Source: Scatophagus argus (Eukaryota; Chordata; Actinopteri; Scatophagidae). From it: a stretch of DNA of 64,000 nucleotides. Location: assembly GCF_020382885.2 (NCBI RefSeq), contig NC_058508.1:6812055-6876054 (forward strand), given 5' to 3'. The notes below the pieces were generated by a model. It saw only the letters and a program-made list of their open reading frames with translations. It searched no databases and was not told the DNA's origin. Numbering within the stretch: position 1 is the first letter of the stretch; every line of letters starts with the position of its first letter. Below, one piece after another: positions 58,801-64,000 of this stretch. The position numbers were made by a program, and so were the translations under genes.

Positions 58801-61800
58801 GACTCACGACTTCGGATCTGTTACACTATTGAAAACTGTGTGCGTGATGATACAAAGTGACATGTGTGCAACATGTCTCCACGTGAAAACAAGAACTGAT
58901 TAAGGCAGTAGCTAATTAACATGGCCTGAACAGATCATCAATGTGCTCATATCCATTGCAAGTCATTTATTACAGTGTTATCTGTGATAATCCAATAAAA
59001 AGTTAATCCTAAAACTGGCTAACAGTGTGCAACAAATAGAGCAAAGAAAATCAATTCATGCTAACAGTAATGACTCAAGATGACTATGTGGTTATTAATC
59101 TTCCAGCTCTTAATACACAAACATCTGATGTGAGTCATGGTTTCACATGAGCACGAACGGTTGTATCATTCATGCTATTCATACCTGGAGTGGTGGCGTG
59201 ATTGGGTGGAGTTGAGAAGGGAGGAGGAGGAGAGGGGGAGTCCTCTGTGCAGCTGTTCAATAACTGGAGGAACTCGAGGGCACTGGAAAACTCTCTGAAA
59301 GAGAGACAGAGCAGGAAAAGAAGGAGGACGCTCCAGAATGATTCATTCACATCAAGCTGTCAGAGACACTGCTGGTACTCCTGCCTCACCCAGAGTCGTT
59401 TTTGCGTTTGCCAGCTTCAGAGTCGCTCTGTGGCTGGATGAGGGTGTGAACAGCTCTCTCCAAAAGCTTCCTGCAGAAACAGCGGTGCAGCTGGGCAATG
59501 GGATCAGCTGGAAGAAGACCAAGAGGGAAACGGTTGAATTATAGCATGCAGCAAACACTCTTTAATACCAAGTAAACAGCAGATATCTGAATTCATAAAT
59601 GAAGGAAAAACAAAAAAAATATGTAAAATAATCAATTACCTGGGTCTCTCTGAGAAGTGTACACCCCGTCAGTGCGCTCAGACTTCACCGACCAATCACA
59701 ACTCAGGAAGAACTGCCTACCCAATGGGGTGAAGAGCCAGCGCAGGCAGTCTGGGATCATCTTGGTTTCTGACTGATTAGCCACACTCTCTGCACAATTC
59801 AGCAAATAACCCTGGGAGACAGATGCAGAAGGAAAAATGCTGATGACAGGAAGTGCACTTATACAAAGTAAATCAGGTTGAAGTTGAAATTAATTATCTT
59901 CTCTGCATCTGCAATGCTTTACAAGATAAACTTTATAAAAATTCAGTGATGACTGACAGACAATGGACCATGCGAGAGGCTTACAGGTAGAAAGGAGAGG
60001 CGGTGGCCCAGCACGGTGCGCAGGGCTATCGCTGCAGTGACGTAGATCTGGGTGAGCTGGGCGGGGGCCATCTTGCTTTGGGCGCTCTCACTCAGGTTGA
60101 CGGCACTCAGAGACAGAGACAAAGCCCACAGGCTGCTCCGCTGAGGCAGCTTTCCTACAGAGAAAGAGAGACATAAGAGACAAAATGAAAGTTGGGCACA
60201 AAATTGATTTGTTGTCATGAATGTAATAATGACTACAGAGTCACCTATTTAACCTTTGAGCTTTTTATCCTGCTTGTGCACAAGATCAGCGTTCTCAACC
60301 CACGTTCTCAACACTCACCTGTGAGTTGCAATTGGCTCAGCCGGTGATAAACCAGCGCTGCATCCCTCGCACTTGTCCTAGCTTCCTCCCCCTCATGCTT
60401 TCCCCCAACCTGATGAACCAGCCAGCCCAGGGGAGTTGGACGATGCAAGAAGTAGCGAATCAGATTCCAGGACAGTGAGCAGACTAGGTCGAGACTGCTC
60501 GAAGGAAGTGCTCTGGTCAAGACAGACAGGCAGGTCTCTAAACTGGCCATTGCTGCTGTGTAATCTCCCTGCAGGAGAGAAGAGACAGAGAGAAACAGTA
60601 AGCTAATGAGACGTGGGAGATGTGCGATGAAGGTCATGACTTAGATCTGAATGCGATTTGAACGAACGCTAAAAATAAACCGGCAGCAGGGAACAGGCAA
60701 CCTAAACTGAGACATCAAAACAGCAAAAAACAAAGCAAACTGGGTGAAGTTCACTTCAATAAATCTAATTCTTCAAGCGCATCCAAAAATAGAGAAAAGA
60801 ATAAGCAGATCCAATATTCACAAAGATACATGAAATGTGAGTTCTGTAATAATTTTTTCCTAGATTTGGAAACGCTGCCTCACTCTTCCTTAACACAGAC
60901 AAGAAATCTTATACAAGTGAAAACAGATATAAACAGCATGCCAAATCTTTTTGTAGTTGTTTTTGTTGAAGACTGATCTGTACTCACCCTCTTGAGATGC
61001 AGGTCGGCTTGTTTGCGGTGCCTCCAGAACGACACCGATTTTGGCGAGTGAAGGGGCGTGACGGGCTCCCACAGGTAAAGCACCCTGACACAGCCCCACA
61101 CCGCTCCAACCCCGCTCAGCACCCACACCATCACCCACGGCAACAGGCACCGCAGCCAGGATGCTGGAAGATGACAAAACATGCGATCAGCTCATCGCAC
61201 CGTTTAAGAATTCTTTCAATCACGACTTGTGAGACTCTCGAGTTGTGTGATGAAGAGTGATAAACAGAGAGGCCTGGTGCTCACCAAAGTCCTGTGTGTG
61301 ACTTGGGAACCAGACCAGCGTTCTAGATGGCCCGTGGCCCGGGGAAAAGTTGGAGCTCCCTGAGACCTCGGAGCCCAGCAAAGATGGCAGCGGGTTTAGG
61401 GAGAGGCAGAAGAAGGTCAGGGCGCAGAGAAGCAGGCGGGAGCGATCCATTACTCCGACTGAGGAGGGAGAATCTGGCTCGCTCTTCAACTGAGAGAAAG
61501 TAAGAGTGATGAAGAGCAGGTTTACAATAATGAGTCACACTTGCAACATCTGTAGAGTAATTCGCAGTCATGTCAGTTATTAATCTTATGTCAAAAGCCT
61601 TGTACTGAATGCTCTGGGAATGCAGCATTTAATGAAAATTACTATTTTCATGTTAATTCAGTCAACTTTCATCTCAATCTGACAAAGAGAGCGCTGCAGA
61701 GAGACAAACATCAAACAGAATAACAAATAAATGAGAAAATTAGTTATTCACAGACCAGAACATCTGCATTTTTCTAAACCACCCTCCCTTGTAACATTCA

Positions 61801-64000
61801 AAATAAATGAGATCCCACAGCAGCTAATGAACCCAATGCTGAGCCAATACAAAGCGGCCCACAGCATGTGAGTGATCCTGTATTTTACCTGATCGTGATC
61901 CAGTAAAGGGCTGCCAGGCTCTGAGTCCACGCAGTAAGGAGAGAACTGAGGAGGGGAACCAGACCCAGAGTCCGAGGCTGGAGGTGACATCATCACTAAT
62001 TCCTGTTTCAGCTCCACATCTTCAGGCAGCGTCACTGGCTCTGAGATAGACAGAGAGACTCAAGTCGCTAGAGCTCACACTCTGCTTAGAACATTCAGTA
62101 ATCTAATCTTTTCACACCAGTCATTCGCTTGCTTAGTTCCGACTGAGGAACTAATGTGATACAACTGTTGAAACTGCCCACTTGGTTCACTTCATATGGC
62201 AACAGGAGGCCGTGTGCGAGCAAATCCAGTTACCTTGTCAGTCAGAAATATGACCAGGAAGATTCACTTCAAAACACTTTGCCCTCTTTGTTTTTTTTGT
62301 CTTCTCTATAATCGAACACGAGCAGTGTGCATTGCTCACTGTTTCACTGCGATTCTGTGCTTACTATACCAGTATTCATTAAAAGAAAAAAAAAATATTA
62401 AGTTCCAGAGAGCATACAGAATTCTGAAACTGAAGTCGAAGCTCGAGCACAGGTGAGCTGAGAGAGTGATTGGTGTGTGCTCACCTGTGTCCAAACATAT
62501 CAAAACCGAGGGTGTGGTATGAATGCAACTGGTCTGAACAAGCTAGGTGTGAATACACACTAAAACACTCACTGTTCTTCTGGTTGGCCATCTTCAGTGC
62601 CAAGTTCTCCTGTCGTAGTTTGTGGTTGACTTGTTGCAGGTACTTGATGTAGTCAATGGCCTTCCTCAGCACTCCTGACTTATGCATCTGGGAAGAAATA
62701 TGTGAAAGAGCACGTGAGGATCCGATTTCTATCAAGCTCATTAGTGAAATCAGTGGATTCCTTTCCAGATTTAAACACTAAAGTAGTCTTCGTGTTTCAC
62801 CGTCCCAGAGTTAAAACCACTAACCTTGGCGTCACTGCCCATGACCAGGTCTCTGAGCTCCACGATCTTGTCGTTGATGGAGGACCGGTACCTCTTCTCG
62901 ATGATGTTGTGGGTCGTCCTCCTCTCGCCCTCCTTCACAACTCCTCCTGGCCCCACTACTCCTCCCAGCGACTGGCCTTGCTCCATGTTTGATCTGGCTC
63001 CATTTGTGCACTGAGTGGAGCCTGGCTGTATTTGCTTGATTGGCAGCTTGTCTCCACCTCCCATCATCACAGGAACGGTGGTTAGGATGTTGCTACTCAT
63101 CAGCGTCTGTGCACAGAATTCAGTAGCCGTACATGAGTTACCCTGCTATTTTTTTTTCTTTTATAGAACATATATAACATAATCTTTCATGCTTGCTGTA
63201 TACCGGGACTTGCAGAGCTGTGTTCTGGATGGGCGTGGTCAAGGTGGTGATCCCTGCAGGGCTCTGCACAGTAGACAGAACCTGTGTGCCATCTGGCTTG
63301 AGCGTTGTCAGAACCAGTGAATCTGTCTTCAGAATCTGTGGTTGCTGAACCAGAACCTGAATGTGAAAGATGCCCAGAGGTCAAATTGAGGCTTTTATGT
63401 TTTTTTCCAAAAAAGTATGAGTACTTAGAACTGCTAGGCCTCTACTCAACTGTGCATCTACATCAAACATCTTGAAACAAAAAAAGTGTAGCAACCAGGT
63501 AACAGATATCACCTAATCATGTCTATTGCCATTTTGACTCATCTTCTGGTTACTCATCCGACCATACCAACAACAGCGAGGTTACTTACAGGTACTTGCT
63601 GCACCTGCTGTTGCACAGTGTGGACTGTGGTGGGCGCTGTGGACAGAGTCTGGATAGTCTGACCAGTCGGAGTCAGAACACGCTGGTGCTGAATTGCCAA
63701 CGGCTGGAGTTGCGGTGATGTCATAATGCTCTGCACCTGTGGTTGGAGGACTGGGAAAGGGGAGACAGGGTGACAGATGATTTGTTAGTTAACTCAAAAT
63801 ATACTGCAGTTCTTGAGAATAAGCCATACAATTCCTGAAACAACATGTTACTATTAAAAGACAGGATAATGTGCGCTGTCTTCAAGTCACCTTGAAAACC
63901 AGGAGCAGGGCTCTGGTGGCAGATGACAGAGTTCTGGATCAAACGACCACCGTTAGAGGTAATCATCACGGTTTGGGGCGCCTGGGTCTGGATGGGCATG
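55817..64000 (-). CDS. srebf2: Sterol regulatory element-binding protein 2, 5' exons outside window
   Basis: An ER membrane-bound bHLH-ZIP transcription factor, released by S1P and S2P when sterols fall, that turns on cholesterol synthesis genes. Visible exons: 63891->64000, 63590-63750, 63204-63356, 62825-63106, 62573-62687, 61889-62040, 61285-61489, 60988-61163, 60319-60568, 59985-60154, 59640-59811, 59390-59507, 59185-59294, 58580-58712, 58156-58327, 57335-57511, 56224-56335 and 55817-56034. Order of parts: Gln-rich region, bHLH ([20 protein letters not shown], with the SREBP-specific Tyr), leucine zipper ([19 protein letters not shown]), first membrane helix with the S2P context [20 protein letters not shown], luminal loop with SRTLVW (Rx-hydrophobic-x S1P-type site), second helix ([16 protein letters not shown]), [14 protein letters not shown] and the SCAP-binding domain to GGTTIAAS. 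The end matches human SREBP-2 (GGGTAIAAS). The acidic N terminus lies outside. Confidence 0.97.
56470..56492. repeat. (CA)n microsatellite
   Basis: About eleven CA units in the srebf2 intron between exons 57335 and 56335. Confidence 0.9.
57812..57879 (-). ncRNA. mir33: mir-33 microRNA precursor in an srebf2 intron
   Basis: miR-33 represses ABCA1 and other sterol-export and fatty-acid oxidation genes, acting with its host SREBF2 to raise cell cholesterol. On the minus strand the 5' arm reads GTGCATTGTAGTTGCATTGC plus A (57874 to 57854), identical to human miR-33a over all 21 bases. The 3' arm (CAATGTGTCTGCAGTGCAGT) resembles the human star strand. The hairpin runs CTGTGG...ACAG, about 68 nt. 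It lies in the intron between exons 58156-58327 and 57335-57511, with three exons remaining downstream, as for human MIR33A (intron 16 of 19 exons). It shares the host's strand, so it should be made from the srebf2 transcript. Confidence 0.96.

Overview
This window is vertebrate nuclear DNA, almost certainly from a ray-finned (teleost) fish. Every gene is split by short GT-AG introns. Dispersed repeats of types common in teleosts are scattered through introns, and the gene set matches conserved vertebrate blocks. I assembled coding exons by eye from splice signals, reading-frame phase and remembered family sequences; nothing was aligned by computer. For each gene that is complete here, the assembled exons add up to a whole number of codons.

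Layout, left to right: the 3' end of a SOUL/HEBP1-type heme-binding gene (+, 48-712); wbp2nl, WBP2 N-terminal-like (-, 3339-6354); a trefoil-containing zona pellucida glycoprotein gene (+, 7278-10774); rrp7a, ribosome biogenesis (-, 11088-12734); poldip3/SKAR, mRNA export and translation (-, 14224-19245); the U12 minor-spliceosome snRNA gene RNU12 (+, 19753-19906); fam234b (+, 20426-28004), with a decayed Tc1-type transposon in one intron; smdt1/EMRE, mitochondrial calcium uniporter subunit (+, 28936-29483); ndufa6, complex I (-, 30509-31875); an internally deleted Tc1 relic (32010-32299); triobp, actin-bundling protein with a long form and a short Tara form (-, 33544-50461); nol12 (-, 51322-52951); and srebf2 (-, 55817 to beyond the window), which carries mir-33 in an intron (57812-57879).

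Most neighbours (wbp2nl, smdt1, ndufa6, rrp7a, poldip3, RNU12, triobp, nol12, srebf2) belong to human 22q13. hebp1 and fam234b are neighbours on human 12p13. The window is therefore a mosaic of two ancestral blocks. The genes form no operon; they are housekeeping and regulatory genes with separate promoters. The most notable hidden items are the two small RNA genes (RNU12 with recognisable promoter and 3' box, and mir-33 inside its usual host), the two-promoter layout of triobp with a fish-type tandem repeat exon, a perfect 16-bp stem-loop just after the smdt1 stop codon, and an orphan exon-like reading frame at 53162-53304. I saw no CRISPR array, rRNA, tRNA, or endogenous retrovirus.
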